In this document: positions 18,826 through 29,742 of the stretch, one piece after another
How the letters are laid out: each line of letters starts with the position of its first letter
Numbering within the stretch: position 1 is the stretch's first letter
Origin: Prorocentrum cordatum
Taxonomy: Eukaryota; Sar; Dinophyceae; Prorocentrales; Prorocentraceae
NCBI GenBank assembly: GCA_963575745.1
Contig: CAUYUJ010018719.1
Coordinates: 64,001 to 128,000, forward strand
Length of the DNA stretch: 64,000 nt
Direction: 5' to 3'
The notes under the pieces: model-generated
What the model was told of the DNA's origin: nothing
Database searches by the model: none
What the model saw: only the letters and a program-made list of their open reading frames with translations
Translations under genes and position numbers: made by a program

Positions 18826-19968
18826 TGGCAAGATAAATCTCGACAGACCTTTTGCTGACTTTTGGTCGGTTGAAAATTTTGTTCTCGAAATTCCTCAATT
18901 CGTTTGAGCTCTAGTATTTTTCCCGTGATATTCGATCTTATTCCCGCTCGCCATCTTGACCTCAGCTCGATCGGGTACCTTTTATTGCCGAAAAGCACAC
19001 TGGCGGGATCGGCCGTTTCGAGTCATCTTGATACGCGTTGTTGGTATTTTGAACTGAACTCTAGATAGAGGACAGCTACAGAGCTGATAAGCACAGGTTA
19101 TCAATTCAGAATGATAAGGCGCGTTCGTCTGTTCCATCCAGAGGCCTGAACTCGGTCTGCTAGCCGAGCTAGGTCCGCAAACCTGTTCGTATTATTCGAG
19201 TCATCTTGACAGGCGCTCTCGGTTTTCTGTACTAAATTCGAGCTATAGGACAGCTACAGAGCTGATACTTACAGAAACCGATTCAGAAACATTAGGCGTG
19301 TTTGTTGGTTGAATCCAGAGCTCTGAACTCGGTCTGCTTCCCGATCTAGAATCGCGAAACTATCGTATTGTTCGCGTGATCTTGAGAGGTGTTGTCGGTT
19401 TTCTGTACTTAACTGGGGCTGTACGGTGGCTACAGTGCTGGTGGTCACAGGAATCGATTCAGAGACATCAGGGGCGTCCGCCTGTCGAATCCAGAGCTCG
19501 GAACTCGGTCTGCTGCCCGAACTAGGTCCGCGAAACTATTCGTATTCTTCGAGTCATCCTGAGAGGTGCTGTCGGTTTTCTGCACTTAACTGAGGCTGTA
19601 GGGCGCTGCAGGGCTGGTAATGAGAGGAATCGATTCGGAGACATCAGACGCGTCCGCCTGTCGCATTCAGAGGCCTGAGCTCGGTCTGATACTCGAGCTA
19701 GGTTTGCCAACTATTCCTATTGTTCGAGTTATCTTGAGAGGTGCTGTCGATTTTCGCCGTAACTCGGGCTGTAGGAGAGCTACAGAGCTCGTACAGAAGA
19801 CAATCCAGAAGCATCGGGCGCGTTCGGCTGTTGCATCGAGGTCTCCAATCGCTTGGGCTGAAAAAGCCATGCGTTCTCTGCAATTTTTTTCGACATTATA
19901 TATTCTCAGGAAGCTCTACGAGTTCCCCGGCGGTAAGAAAGGTTGACGGTTTACCGCCGGCGCCCAGT
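18826..19968 (+). repeat. Rep-A element, copy 9
   Basis: It abuts the previous CAGT with TTGGCAAGATAAATCTCG. Five ~177-bp units, pre-hairpin GGAAGCTCTACGAGT, hairpin at 19926-19968 with a perfect GTAA/TTAC stem. Confidence 0.8.
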
Positions 19969-21162
19969 TGCTGGAAGCTTAAGAGTAATTCCGGCGCGCT
20001 GGAGAGCTAGTTGGCTAGAAAAATCTCGACGGACCTTTTGCTGACTTTTGGTCGTTTGAAAATTTTGTTCTCGAAATTCAACCATTCGTTAGAGCTGTAG
20101 TACTTTTTCTGACCATATTCGATCTTATTCCCGCTCGCCATCTTAATCTCAGCTCGATCGGGTAAATATTTCTGCAAAAAAAGCATCGCGGCGGGATCGG
20201 CTGTTTCGAGTCATCTTGATACGCGTTGTCGGTATTTTGTACTTAACTCGAGCTGTAGGGCAGCTACAGAGCTCATTCTCACATGAATCGATTGCGAATC
20301 ATCAGGCACGTTCGTCTGTTCCATCTAGGGGTCTGAACTCGGTCTGCTGCCCGAGCTAGGTCCGCGAAACTATTCGTGTTGTTGGAGTCATCTTGAGAGG
20401 TGCTGTCAGTTTTCTGCACTTAACGCGGGCTGTAGGGGGGCTACAGGGCTCGTGCTCACAGGAATCGATTCGGAGACATCAGGCGCGTCCGCCTGCCGAA
20501 TCCAGAGCTCGGAACTCGGTGTGCTGCCCGAGCTAGGTTCGCAAAACTATTCGTATTCGTCGAGTCATCTTGAGAGGTGCTGTCCGTTTTCTGCACTTAA
20601 CTCGAGCTGTAAGGGGGCTGCAGGGTTGGTAATCATTGGAATCGATTCGGAGACATCAGTCGCGTCCACCTGTCGCATTCAGAGCCCTGAACTCGGCCTG
20701 CTGCCCGAGCTAGGTCCGCGAAGCTATTCGTATTGTTCGAGTCATCTTCAGAGGTGCTGTCGATTTTCTGCACTTAACTCGGGCTGTAAGGGGGCTGCAG
20801 GGCTGGTAATCACAGGAATCGATTCGGAGACATCAGGCGCGTCCGCCTGTTGCATTCAGATGTCTGAACTCAGTCTGATACTCGAGCTAGATTCGCGAAA
20901 CTATTTGTATTTTTCGAGTGATCTTGAGAGGTGCTGTCGATTTTCGCACGTAACTCGGGCTGTAGGAGAGCTACGGAGCTCGTGCGCACAGAAAACGATC
21001 GAGAAGCATGGGGGGCGTTTGGCTGTTTCATCGAGAGGTCTGAAATCGTTTCGGATGAAAAACTATTCGTTCTCTGCAATTTTTTCGACATTATATATGC
21101 TCAGGAAGCTCTACGAGTCCCCGGCGGCAAGGAAGGTTGACGGTTTACCGCCGGCGCCCAGT
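19969..21162 (+). repeat. Rep-A element, copy 10, with 5' module remnant
   Basis: A module tail (TGCTGGAAGCTTAAGAG to GGAGAGCTAG) is followed by the header at 20011. Internal units start with GAGT(C/G)ATCTT at 20208, 20385, 20562, 20739 and 20916, an exact 177-bp period. A frame of 239 codons (20452-21171) runs through them because 177 is 59 codons. Hairpin at 21117-21162. Confidence 0.85.
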
Positions 21163-21316
21163 ACCTCGTAGAGCTCTTCGGCAACGATGAGCTAGAGGAA
21201 TTCGGGCGCGGGGGGGAACTGGTTTGCCGACCCGACCCCGACGGACAATCTGCGAACTTTTGGTCGCTTGGACGAACTTTGTGAGAGATTTGAACATTTG
21301 CTGTAAGGACCGGTAT
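21163..21316 (+). repeat. Rep-B 5' module and 5' body, interrupted
   Basis: ACCTCGTAGAGCTCTT module, then TTGCCGACCCGACCCCG and ~90 bp of body up to CCGGTATTTTT. The continuation (TACCTGTAGTG) is at ~21660 after the foldback element. Confidence 0.65.
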
Positions 21317-21659
21317 TTTTTCTCCCGGAGAGCTCTCTGAGAGCTAGAGGGTTTTATTTAGATTAGAAGCCGGACGGTGGTGGTGTCTGCCAGCAGCCCA
21401 TTTTCGCCGCTCCCGAATCCCCGCAGCGACTTGTAAAGCGTCGCAGCGGGTCCGGGAGCGCTTCGGGCACGCGTCCACGCGTGCCTGCACGCGTGCAGGC
21501 ACGCGTGGAAGCGTTCCCGGCAGCGCTTCAGAAGCGCTTCAGGGGAGCCCCCAGAGCTCCAGAAGCGCTTCACGGGAGCGTCCGAGGGCCCGCCAGGAAA
21601 GATTTCCGGCGTGTGTTCTCTGTGCTCTGTGCTCTCCGTTTTTTGGACGCTACCCAGTT
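21317..21659 (+). mobile_element. Foldback-like element, copy 2, nested in Rep-B
   Basis: It begins TCTCCCGGAGAGCTCTC, ends near GGACGCTACCCAG, and carries the AGAAGCCGGACGGTGGTGG motif. At its centre (21475-21508) is a perfect 34-bp palindrome, surrounded by further inverted words (GAAGCGCTTC). It splits a Rep-B body at GGTATTTTT, which marks it as a later insertion. Confidence 0.65.
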
Positions 21660-21875
21660 CGTACCTGTAGTGTGTGTGTCGCATCTGCCAATGCATTCTG
21701 AGGTCGCAACACTTGGCGGAACTGTCGTTGGGTAACAACTAAAAAACTTACCTTTTCGACAGCTCGCGTATCAGAAAAGCTCCTGCCGCGTGTACTAAGC
21801 AGCGCCGTGCGAGAACAGAGCTCTACGAGGCTCGCGGTGGTAACCTCATTGACGGTTTACCGCCAGCTTCCAGTT
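21660..21875 (+). repeat. Rep-B 3' body and hairpin (continuation)
   Basis: TACCTGTAGTG, CACTTGGCGGAAC, GAACAGAGCTCTACGAGG, then a hairpin at 21831-21875 in which GGTGGTAA pairs with TTACCGCC (one U-G-type pair). Confidence 0.65.
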
Positions 21876-23739
21876 GGTGGCGGTTGCCTCGTCGATGCCG
21901 CTGTGCCCTGGACGACCGCCACGGATAGCGGCCGCGGTGAGAGACCACCCCCTGCGCACCACCGGCGTCGAGAATCTGCCATTTCTGCTGTGCCCTGGAC
22001 GAGCGTCACGGTAGCACCGCGGTGAGAGACCATCCCCTGCGCACCCCCTGTGGTGTCGAGGATATGCCATGTCTGCTGTGCTCTGGACGACCGTCACGGA
22101 TAGCGGCTGCGGCGAGAGAGCACCCTGCACACTCCCCTCTGGTGTCGAGAATATGCCATGCCTGCTGTGCCCTGGACGACCGTCACGAGTAGCGGCCGCG
22201 GTGAGAGAGCACCTGCTCCACATGATGGTGTCGAGAATCTGCCCTGGTCGACCGTCACGGATAGTAGCCGCGGTGAGAGAGAACCTCCTGCGCACCCCCT
22301 GTGGTGTCGAGAATATGCATACCTGCTGTGCCCTGGACAACCGTCACGCATAGCGGCCGCGGTAAGAGACTACTTCCTGCGCACCCCCGATCGTGTCGAG
22401 AGTATGCCATGCCTGCTGTGCCCTGGACGACCGTCACGGATGGCGGCCGCGGTGAGAGACCACCCCCTGCGCACCCTTACGCTGGCAAGAATCTGCCATT
22501 CCTGCTGTGTCCTGGACGACTGTCACGGATAGCGGCCGCGGTGAGAGATCACCCTTTGCGCACCCCCTATGGCGTCGAGAATATGCCACGCCTGTTGTGT
22601 CTTGGGCGACCGTCACGGATAGCGGCCGCGGCGAGAGACTACCCCCTGCACCCTCTTGTGCTGTCGAGAATATGCCATGTCTGCTGTGCCCTGGACGACC
22701 GTCACGTGAGAGACTACCCTCTGCGCCGGCGTTTATGATGTCGAGAATATGCCATGCCTGCTGTGCCCTGGACGATCACGAATGGCCGCGGTGAGAGACC
22801 CCCCCCTGCGCACCCCCTATGGTGTCGAGAATATGCCATGCCTGCTGTGCCCTGGACGACCGTCACGGATAGCGGCGCGGTGAGAGACCACCCCCTGCGC
22901 ACCCCTTACGCTGTCGAGAATCTGCCATGCCTGCTGTGCTCTGGACGACTGTCACGGACAGCGGCCGCGGTGAGAGACCCATTGCGCACCCCCTATGGTG
23001 TCGAGATGCTGCTGTGCCCTAGACAACCGTCACGGATAGCGGCCGCGGTGAGAGACCCCCCCCTGCGCACCCCCAGTGGTGTCGAGAATATGCCATGCCT
23101 GCTGTACCCTGGACGACCGTCACGGATAGCGGCCGCGGTGAGAGACCACTCCCTGCCCTGCGCACCCCCTTATGGTGTCGAGAATCTGCCATGCCTGCTG
23201 TGCCCTGGACGACCGTCACGGATTGCGGCCGCGGTGAGAGACCACCCCTGCGCACCCCCCTCTGGTGTCGAGAATATGCCATGCCTGCTGTGCCCTGGAC
23301 GACTGTCATGGATAGCGGCCGCGGTGAGAGACCACCCCCTGCGCATGCCTGCTGTGCCCTGGACGACCGTCACGGATAGCGGCCGCGGTGAGAGACCACC
23401 CCTGCGCATCCCCTATGGTGTCGAGAATATGCAATGCCTGCTGTGCCCTGGACGACCGTCACGGATAGCGGCCGCGGTGAGAGACCACCCCCTGCGCACT
23501 CCCTATGGTGTCTAGAATATGCCATGCCTGCTGTGCCTTGGACGACCGTCACGGATAGCGGCCGCGGTGAGAGACCACCCCCTGCGCACCCCCACTGGTG
23601 TCGAAAATATCCCTGCCTGCTATGCCCTGGACGACCGTCACGGATAGCGGCCGCGGTGAGAAACCACCCCCTGCGCACCCCCTATGGTGTCGAGAATCTG
23701 CCATGCCTGCTGTGCCCTGGACGACCCTCACGGATTGTG
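21876..23739. repeat. 90-bp satellite with NotI sites, about 20 copies
   Basis: Units contain CTGTGCCCTGGACGACCGTC, GATAGCGGCCGCGG, GAGAGACCACCCCCTGCGCA and GTGTCGAGAATATGCC. GCGGCCGCGG recurs at 23225, 23315, 23468, 23558 and 23647, mostly 90 bp apart. As 90 is 30 codons, long frames open on both strands, including one of 253 codons at 22754-23515; I do not regard them as genes. Confidence 0.9.
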
Positions 23740-23960
23740 CAGACGTCTTGGGTGTATGATGCAGTGAACATGCGTCTTGTGTGTGCAAGTGTGTGCATGC
23801 GTGCGGCTGTATGTAGACGCGTGTCTCATGTACTTGCCGTGCATGTGTTGACCGCGGGTTGAGGAGAGGAATGAAGAGGAGGAGGGGAGGTGAGGAGACG
23901 CGGGTGCGCCGCGGCAGGGGAGAAAACCATAACCCCACGAAACATGTGGGGAAAAGCCGA
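23740..23960. other. Right flank of the satellite insertion
   Basis: GT-rich then purine-rich sequence, no gene. It ends in a CCCCAC...GTGGGG hairpin at about 23933-23951, directly before inverted Rep-B sequence. Confidence 0.4.
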
Positions 23961-24116
23961 CTCCAAGTTATCACATTGTCTCTTAAGGTCGGGTCCGCCA
24001 ACTAGCTCCACCCTGCGTCCGGATTCCTCTTAGCTCATCGATGCCGAAGAGCTCTACGAGGTATTAGTCTGAGGCTTCCAGCAACTAGCTAAGGGAAGCT
24101 CTACGAGTTACGTGGT
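23961..24116 (-). repeat. Inverted Rep-B 5' end, Rep-B module and Rep-A module
   Basis: Minus-strand reading gives CTCGTAGAGCTTCCC (Rep-A module), ACCTCGTAGAGCTCTTCGG (Rep-B module), then GCTAGTTGGCGGACCCGACC of a Rep-B body truncated at 23960. Confidence 0.6.
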
Positions 24117-24402
24117 AGCGTCCCAAAACCGGAGAGCAAAGAGGCACTCTCTGCAAAGCATTCCTGAAGAGCTCTGGGGAGCTCTCCAGAAGCGCTTCCG
24201 AAACGCTGTCAGGCACGCTTCCACGCGTGCCTGCACACGCGCCTGCACTCGTGGACGCGCGCCGGAAGCGCTCCCGGACACGCTGCGACCCCACGCAGGT
24301 CGCTGCGGGGATCGTGGACCGGCGAAGATGGGCTGCTGGCAGGCACCACCACCGTCCGGCTTTTACTCTAAAGCCCTACAGCGCCCAGAGAGCTCTCCGG
24401 GA
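24117..24402 (-). mobile_element. Foldback-like element, copy 3 (inverted), nested in inverted Rep-B
   Basis: Inverse of the elements at 15071 and 21317: AGCGTCCCAAAACCGGAGAG on the left and CACCACCACCGTCCGGCTT plus GAGAGCTCTCCGGG on the right. The palindromic centre is imperfect here (near 24219-24260). The right flank (AAAAACCGACCAAAAG) is the inverse of a Rep-B body. Confidence 0.6.
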
Positions 24403-24578
24403 AAAACCGACCAAAAGTTACCACTTTCTCCGCCCGGGCTGGGTGGGCCAACTAGCTCCACACCGCGCCAGAATTCCTCTAGCTCTTCGATGCCGAAGAG
24501 CTAAGAGAAATTCCGGCGCGGGCTGGAGCTAGTAAGTCGTAGAGCTTCCCTTAGCTAGTTGCTGGAAGCTTAAGAGTA
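24403..24578. repeat. Mixed 5' modules of Rep-A and Rep-B, both orientations
   Basis: 24403-24500 is inverted Rep-B body end and module. 24500-24578 holds forward pieces of Rep-B (AATTCCGGCGCGGGC) and Rep-A (CGTAGAGCTTCCCTTAGC, TGCTGGAAGCTTAAG) modules. Confidence 0.55.
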
Positions 24579-24980
24579 ATACCTTGTAGTGCTCTTCGTT
24601 ATCGATCAGCTAGAGGAATTCCGGCGCGGGGTGGAGCTAGTTGGTCGACCCGACCAGAAATGAAGATGTGCTGACTTTGGGTAGGTTTGGCTAAGATTTG
24701 AAAGATATTTGACAGTTCATATTGAGAAAGCAGATTTTTCGCACCTGTAGTGGGTTCTGACGCGTGCGCTTGTAAAGTTCTCAGGTCCGTAGCTGTATTA
24801 TTACTATCAAAACACTTGGAGGAACCAACGTTCGATAAAAACAGAAACGCGTGATTTTTCGAGTTTTTCCGATCACCCTGAAGAGGCTTTCTTCACTGTT
24901 CCGAGGAGCGCCGTGCGAGAAACGAGCTCTACGAGCTCCCCGGCGGTGACCAGGTTGACGGTTTACCGCCGGTTCCCAGT
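24579..24980 (+). repeat. Full Rep-B element with 5' module
   Basis: Module start ACCTTGTAGTGCTCTTC, body from TTGGTCGACCCGACCAG, pre-hairpin AACGAGCTCTACGAG, hairpin at 24938-24980 (GTGA with TTTAC, one wobble-type pair), ending CCCAGT. Confidence 0.7.
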
Positions 24981-25542
24981 GCCGCGTAGAGCTCTTCGGC
25001 ATCGATGAGCTAGAGGAATTCCGGCGCGGGGTGCAGCTAGTACCTCGAAGAGCTCTTCGTCATCGATGAGCTAGAGGAATTCCGGCGCGGGGTGGAGCTA
25101 GTTGGTCGACCCGACCAGAAGAGACAAAGTGGTGACTTTGGGTTGGTTTTGCTGAGATACCTCGTAGAGCTCTTCGTCATCGAAGAGCTAGAGGAATTCG
25201 GGCGCGTGGTGGAGCTAGTTGATCGACCCGGCCAGAAAGGACAATGTGGTAGCTTTGGGTCGGTTTTGCGAAGATTTCAAAGATATTTGACAATTCATTT
25301 TGAGAAACCAGATTTTTACTCCCTGCGTTAGTATCTGAATTTCATTCTGAGAGCAGCTCAGCTCTCTAGAGAGAGTTTTACTATCCAAAAATTAGCGGGA
25401 ACCGAGATCAGATAGATATCGAAAAATGCAAATTTGACGTTGTTCTAGAAATGCTCCGAGAAGCTGTCTGCTTCGATTCTGAGCACTTTTATGCGTGCAA
25501 GGAGCTCTAGGAGGTTCCCGGCGGTTCACCGCCGGCGCCAGA
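24981..25542 (+). repeat. Three Rep-B modules and one complete plus one truncated body
   Basis: Modules start at 24981, 25045 and 25158. The body after the second is cut after ~50 bp by the third module, which then leads a complete body. The terminal hairpin (25514-25542) has lost its loop: GGCGGT joins TCACCGCC directly. That is a deletion between the two GGT words of a normal copy. Confidence 0.65.
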
Positions 25543-25799
25543 TTGAAATATATAGCTCGTAAAGCTCTTCGTCATCGATGAGCTAGAGGAATTCCGGCGC
25601 GGGGTGGAGCTAGTTGGTCGACCCGACCAGAAAAGAAGATGTGACGACTTTGGGTAGGTTTTGCCAAGATTTGAGAGATATCCAACAATTCATTTTCAGA
25701 CACCAGATTTTTCGCACCTGTAGTGGGTTATGACGCGTGCGCCTGCGAAATTCTCAGGCCCGTAGGTAGAGTATTACCAAAACACATGGCGGAACCGAG
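25543..25799 (+). repeat. Rep-B element truncated at its 3' end
   Basis: Module at ~25555 and body from TTGGTCGACCCGACCAG to GGCGGAACCGAGG, where the next module (ACCTCGTAGAGCTCTT) begins. The 3' third and hairpin are missing. Confidence 0.65.
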
Positions 25800-26204
25800 G
25801 TACCTCGTAGAGCTCTTCGGCATTGATGATCTAGAGGAATGCCGGCGCGGGGTGCAGCTAGTTGACCCACCCGGCCCGGGCGGACAATGTGTGAACTTTG
25901 GTTCGGTTTGGCGAACATAGTGGAAGATTAGAACATTCATTTCAAGAGCCGGTATTTTTCGCACCTGGAGTCGGTTATGCCGCGTCCGCCATTGAGATTC
26001 TTAGGTCCGTAACTGCAGTAGTACTATCAAAGCACTTGAAGCAACCGACTTTCGGTGGAAACGGAAAAAAGGTATTTTTCACAGTTTTTCAGCTCACGCG
26101 TAAGAAAGCTTTCCCATCTATTCCGAGCAGCGCCGTGCAGACAAGAGCTCTATGAGGCTCCCGGCGGTAAGCAACTTGGTTGACGGTTTACCGCCGGCTC
26201 CCAG
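25800..26204 (+). repeat. Full Rep-B element with 5' module
   Basis: A compact full-length example: ACCTCGTAGAGCTCTT at the start, body with TTTTTCGCACCTGGAG, then ACAAGAGCTCTATGAGG and a hairpin at 26158-26204 with a slightly longer loop. Confidence 0.75.
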
Positions 26205-26477
26205 TTCGACAATTCATTTCGAGAAACCAGATTTTCCGCACCTGCAGTTGGTCATGACGCGTGTGTCTGTGAAAGTCTCAGGCCCGTAGGTGCAGTATTA
26301 TGATCGAAACACTTGGGGGAACCCACTTACGATCAAAACAGAAAAACATGTTTTTTCGAGATTTTCGGCTCTCGCTTCAGAAGCGTGCTTCATGTGTTCC
26401 GAGGAGCGGCGTGCGAGAAAAGAGCTCTACGAGGGCCCCGGCGGTAACCTGGTTGACGGTTTACCCCCGGTTCCACT
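26205..26477 (+). repeat. Rep-B element, 5'-truncated
   Basis: It begins in mid-body (TCGACAATTCATTTCGAG) directly after CAGT. Hairpin at 26434-26477 with one mismatch (TTTACCCCCGG), ending CCACTT. Confidence 0.7.
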
Positions 26478-26817
26478 TGATTTACCCGGTCCGGGCGGAC
26501 AATGTGGGAACTTGGGGCCTGTTGGGCGGACATTGTGACATATTTGAACATTCGTTTTGAGAACCGGTATTTTTCGCACCTGTAGTGGGTTATTCCGCGT
26601 CTGCCAGTGAAATTTTCAGGTCCGTAGCTGCAAAATTACTATCAAAACACTTGAAGCAACCAACTTTCGGTGAAAACTGAAAGAACCAATTTCTGAAGTT
26701 TCCCAGCCCTCGCGTAAGAAAGCTGCACCGATGTGTGCCTAGCAGTGCCGTGCGAGGAAAGAGCTCTACGAGGCTCCCGGCGGTGACCTGGTTGACGGTT
26801 TACCGCCGGACTCCAGT
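26478..26817 (+). repeat. Rep-B element
   Basis: Body from TTTACCCGGTCCGGGCGG. Pre-hairpin AAAGAGCTCTACGAGG, hairpin at 26777-26817 with GTGA/TTTAC pairing. Confidence 0.7.
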
Positions 26818-28600
26818 TCGAACGCGCTGAAAAGCTAGTTGTCAAGAAAAATCTCGACGGACTTTTTGGTGACTTTTGCTGGGTTGAAAATTTTGTTCTC
26901 TCGAAAGTCAACACTTCGTTTGAGTTCTAGTATTTTTCCCCGTGATATTCGATCTTATTTCCGCTCGCCGTCTTGATCTCAGCTCGATCGGGTGCCCTTT
27001 GCTGCCAAAAAGCACTCCGCACTCCGGCGGGATCGGCTCTTTCGAGTCATCTTGACAGGCTTTGTCGGTTTTCTGTACTTAACTGGAGCTGTAGGACAGC
27101 TGCAGAGCTGATACTTACAGACACCCTCTCAGAATCATCAGGCGCGTTCGTCTGTTTCATCCAGAGGTCTGAACTCGGTCTGCTACTCGAGCTAGGTGGT
27201 CCGCGAAACTATTTGTATTATTCGAGTCATCTTGACAGATGCTGGCGGTTTTCTGTACTTGACTCGAGCTGTAGGACAGCTACAGAGCTGATACTTATCG
27301 AAACCCATTCAAAATCATTAGGCGCGTTCATCGGTTGCATCCAGAGATCTGAACTCGGTCTGCTACTCGAACTAGGTCCGCGAACCTATTTGTATTATTC
27401 GAGTCATCTTGACATGTGCTGTCTGTTTTCTGGACTGAACTCGAGCTGCAGGACAGCTACAGAGCTGCTACTTACAGAAACCCTCTTAAAATCATCAGGC
27501 GCGTTCGTCTGTTTCATCCAGAGGTCTGAACTCGGTCTGCTACTCGAGCTAGGTCCGCGAAACTATTTGTTTGATTCGAGTCATCTTGACAGGTGCTGGC
27601 GGTTTTCTGTACTTAACTCGAGTTGTAGGACAGCTACAGAGCTGATACTTATCGAAGCCCATCCAAAATCATTAGGCGCGCTCATCGGATGCATCCAGAG
27701 GTCTGAGCTCGGTCTGCTACTCAAGCTAGGTCCGCGAACCTATTTGTATTATTCGAGTCATCTTGACAGGTGCTGTCTGTTTTCTGGACTTAACTCGAGT
27801 AACAGGACAGCTACAGAGCTGATGCTTACAGAAACCCTCTTAAAATCATCAGGCGCGTTCATATGTTGCATCTAGAGGTCTGAACTCGGTCTGCTACTCG
27901 AGCTAGGTCCGCGAACCTATTCGTAAAATTGGAGTCATCTTGGCAAATGCTGTTGGTTTTCTGTACTTAACTCGAAATGTAGGAGAGCTACAGAGCTGGT
28001 GCGCAGACGAATCGATTCATAATCATCAGGCGCGCTCGTCTGTCGCATCTAGAGGTCTGAACTCAGTCTTGTACCCGAGTTAGGTTCGCAAAACTGTTTG
28101 TATACGCCTGATTTTTTTCGAAATGATGGTGAATTTCTTCACTTAATTCGATCTGCAGATGAGTTCGAGAGCTCTTCTGCACATGAATCAGAAGGAAATC
28201 GTGAGGCGCGCTAGTCGAAGTATCTAGACGCTTGGCTTGGGTCTGTTATGAGCGCAAACGCCAAAGAGCTAGTCATACTCTTCTCTTTTTCTTGTGATGG
28301 AATTCGTTTCCTGGGCTGAACTCGAGGTGCAGATGAGCTGGAGAGCTCTGAGGCATTGGAATGGGAACATAATCGTCATGCGCGCTATTTGAAAGTATCT
28401 AGACACCCGCGCTCAGTCTGCCATTCGTGCTAGGGCCGAACACCGATTCGTATTCTGCTACTTCTTGGAAATGATAGTGTTTTTCTTGGTTTTACTTGTG
28501 CTGCAGATGAGCTACAGAGCTGTTCAGCACAGCAATGGGAAGGGAATCATAAGGGGCAAATCTTGCAATATATCTAGAAGCCTGAGATCAGTCTTCACAG
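26818..28600 (+). repeat. Rep-A element, copy 11, extended and divergent
   Basis: Module remnant, header at 26839 (TTGTCAAGAAAAATCTCG), then about nine to ten ~177-bp units that become increasingly divergent after 28090. The frame 26973-27875 (300 codons) stays open across five units, which alternate between two subtypes (CWRFSVL and CCLFSGL). No terminal hairpin is seen; the array stops where the ORF-bearing segment starts at about 28600. Confidence 0.75.
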
Positions 28601-29308
28601 CACGACGCAATTCTCCCTCTGTCGGTGTCGGGGTCGGTTCCGCAATCTTCAGAGAACACTCGCGTTAAAGACAAGGGAAAAGGCAAAGACAAAGGCAAAC
28701 TCCTGGCTGATGTCGCGCTCAATGAGGTATCGAATCCTGGTTCTGATGCGTCTGTCCGTGTCGCTTCTTCGGAGTCGCGCCAGAGGACTCGAGGGAGAGA
28801 TCGTGACAAGGTCAAGGGGACATCGACGTGCTCTCAGGCCACCATTGCCGATGTCAAAGCGTGGATTGACGCTGTTGCCAGCATCAACGAGTTGAATGCG
28901 ATCCAGTATCTAAAGAACGGAATGGATTTGTTTGATAAGCTGGCGACAGAACGTGGGTTCCCCACAAAGAGGGCCCAAACAGATTATGCTCGGAAACTGT
29001 ATGAGATGCTCAAGAATGTGCAAGCGACGCTGGAGGATCTTCTAGGATTCTTCGAGGTGCACAGGTACTTGACAGGACAAATCAACCGCGCCGAGAATGC
29101 CAAGTTTCTTGAGGTTGCAAGTGCAGCGATTACCGAATACTATTCTTCGGACGCCCGAGGAGTTTCGACAAGTGAAACTCTACGAGTTTCGACGTGCATG
29201 GTTCCTACGAGGCCTTTTGTCTGCAGACATTGCCTCTCTGTGTATTGTACGCTGAATTGTATTGGATTGTTGATTGTGATTGCCTCGCGTGGTCTTTTTG
29301 ATTGTTGA
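28586..29308 (+). CDS. Unrecognised ~240-codon frame, possible Gag/ORF1-like fragment
   Basis: The frame is open from 28586, just inside the end of the repeat array, to TGA at 29306-29308. It has no ATG near its start, so it is partial or spliced. The N-terminal part is highly charged and low in complexity (VKDKGKGKDKGK; RQRTRGRDRDKVKG). The middle (from ADVKAWIDAVASINELN to FLEVASAAITEYYSS) looks like a helical, non-repetitive protein. The last ~50 codons look noncoding. A second short plausible stretch lies near 29530-29640 in another frame (LIPDTELSAAERICDDLPQ). I do not recognise a family. A basic N-terminus plus helical core and its place before an orphan half-hairpin suggest a retroelement nucleic-acid-binding protein, but a captured host exon is equally possible. 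Confidence 0.4.
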   Translation, partial: DQSSQHDAILPLSVSGSVPQSSENTRVKDKGKGKDKGKLLADVALNEVSNPGSDASVRVASSESRQRTRGRDRDKVKGTSTCSQATIADVKAWIDAVASINELNAIQYLKNGMDLFDKLATERGFPTKRAQTDYARKLYEMLKNVQATLEDLLGFFEVHRYLTGQINRAENAKFLEVASAAITEYYSSDARGVSTSETLRVSTCMVPTRPFVCRHCLSVYCTLNCIGLLIVIASRGLFDC

Positions 29309-29742
29309 TTGTGATTGCCTCGTGTGGTCATTCAGTGCACCCTTATTCAGTGCATAGTCTTTCAGTTTGTCGTTCCATAGTCATGGTGCACATGCATTTG
29401 TTTGAGCTCTAAGAATTCAGTGTTTGCATGTTCAGTTCTTGGCCAGGTCTCCTGGCTCTCATGTCGTAGTATGAGTTTCGCCTCATCAGTGTTCTCACTG
29501 TTGTAGGGTTGTCTGTATACTGCACCTACGGACCTAGGTCTGATCCCTGATACAGAGTTATCAGCGGCGGAGCGCATCTGCGATGATCTCCCACAGGTTG
29601 TGCGAACGTCTTTGGTCATGCATGTTTCTGATTCTCTATAAGAGTGGACTGCTTGCTTGGCAATTTAGAGGCTTCGCTTCGCCTGAGACTTCGTTGGACC
29701 TGGCCTCAGTGGCCAAGATGGTCCCAGCAAAGACGCAACAAA
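29309..29742. other. Unique segment left of an orphan half-hairpin
   Basis: It contains a 34-bp tandem duplication (TTGTTGATTGTGATTGCCTC, 29265-29330) and otherwise non-repetitive sequence. A short coding-like stretch lies near 29530-29640. No motif identified. Confidence 0.35.

Noticed and set aside
22754-23515. 253-codon plus-strand frame
   Set aside because: Lies wholly inside the 90-bp satellite (30 codons per unit), with equally long frames on the other strand.
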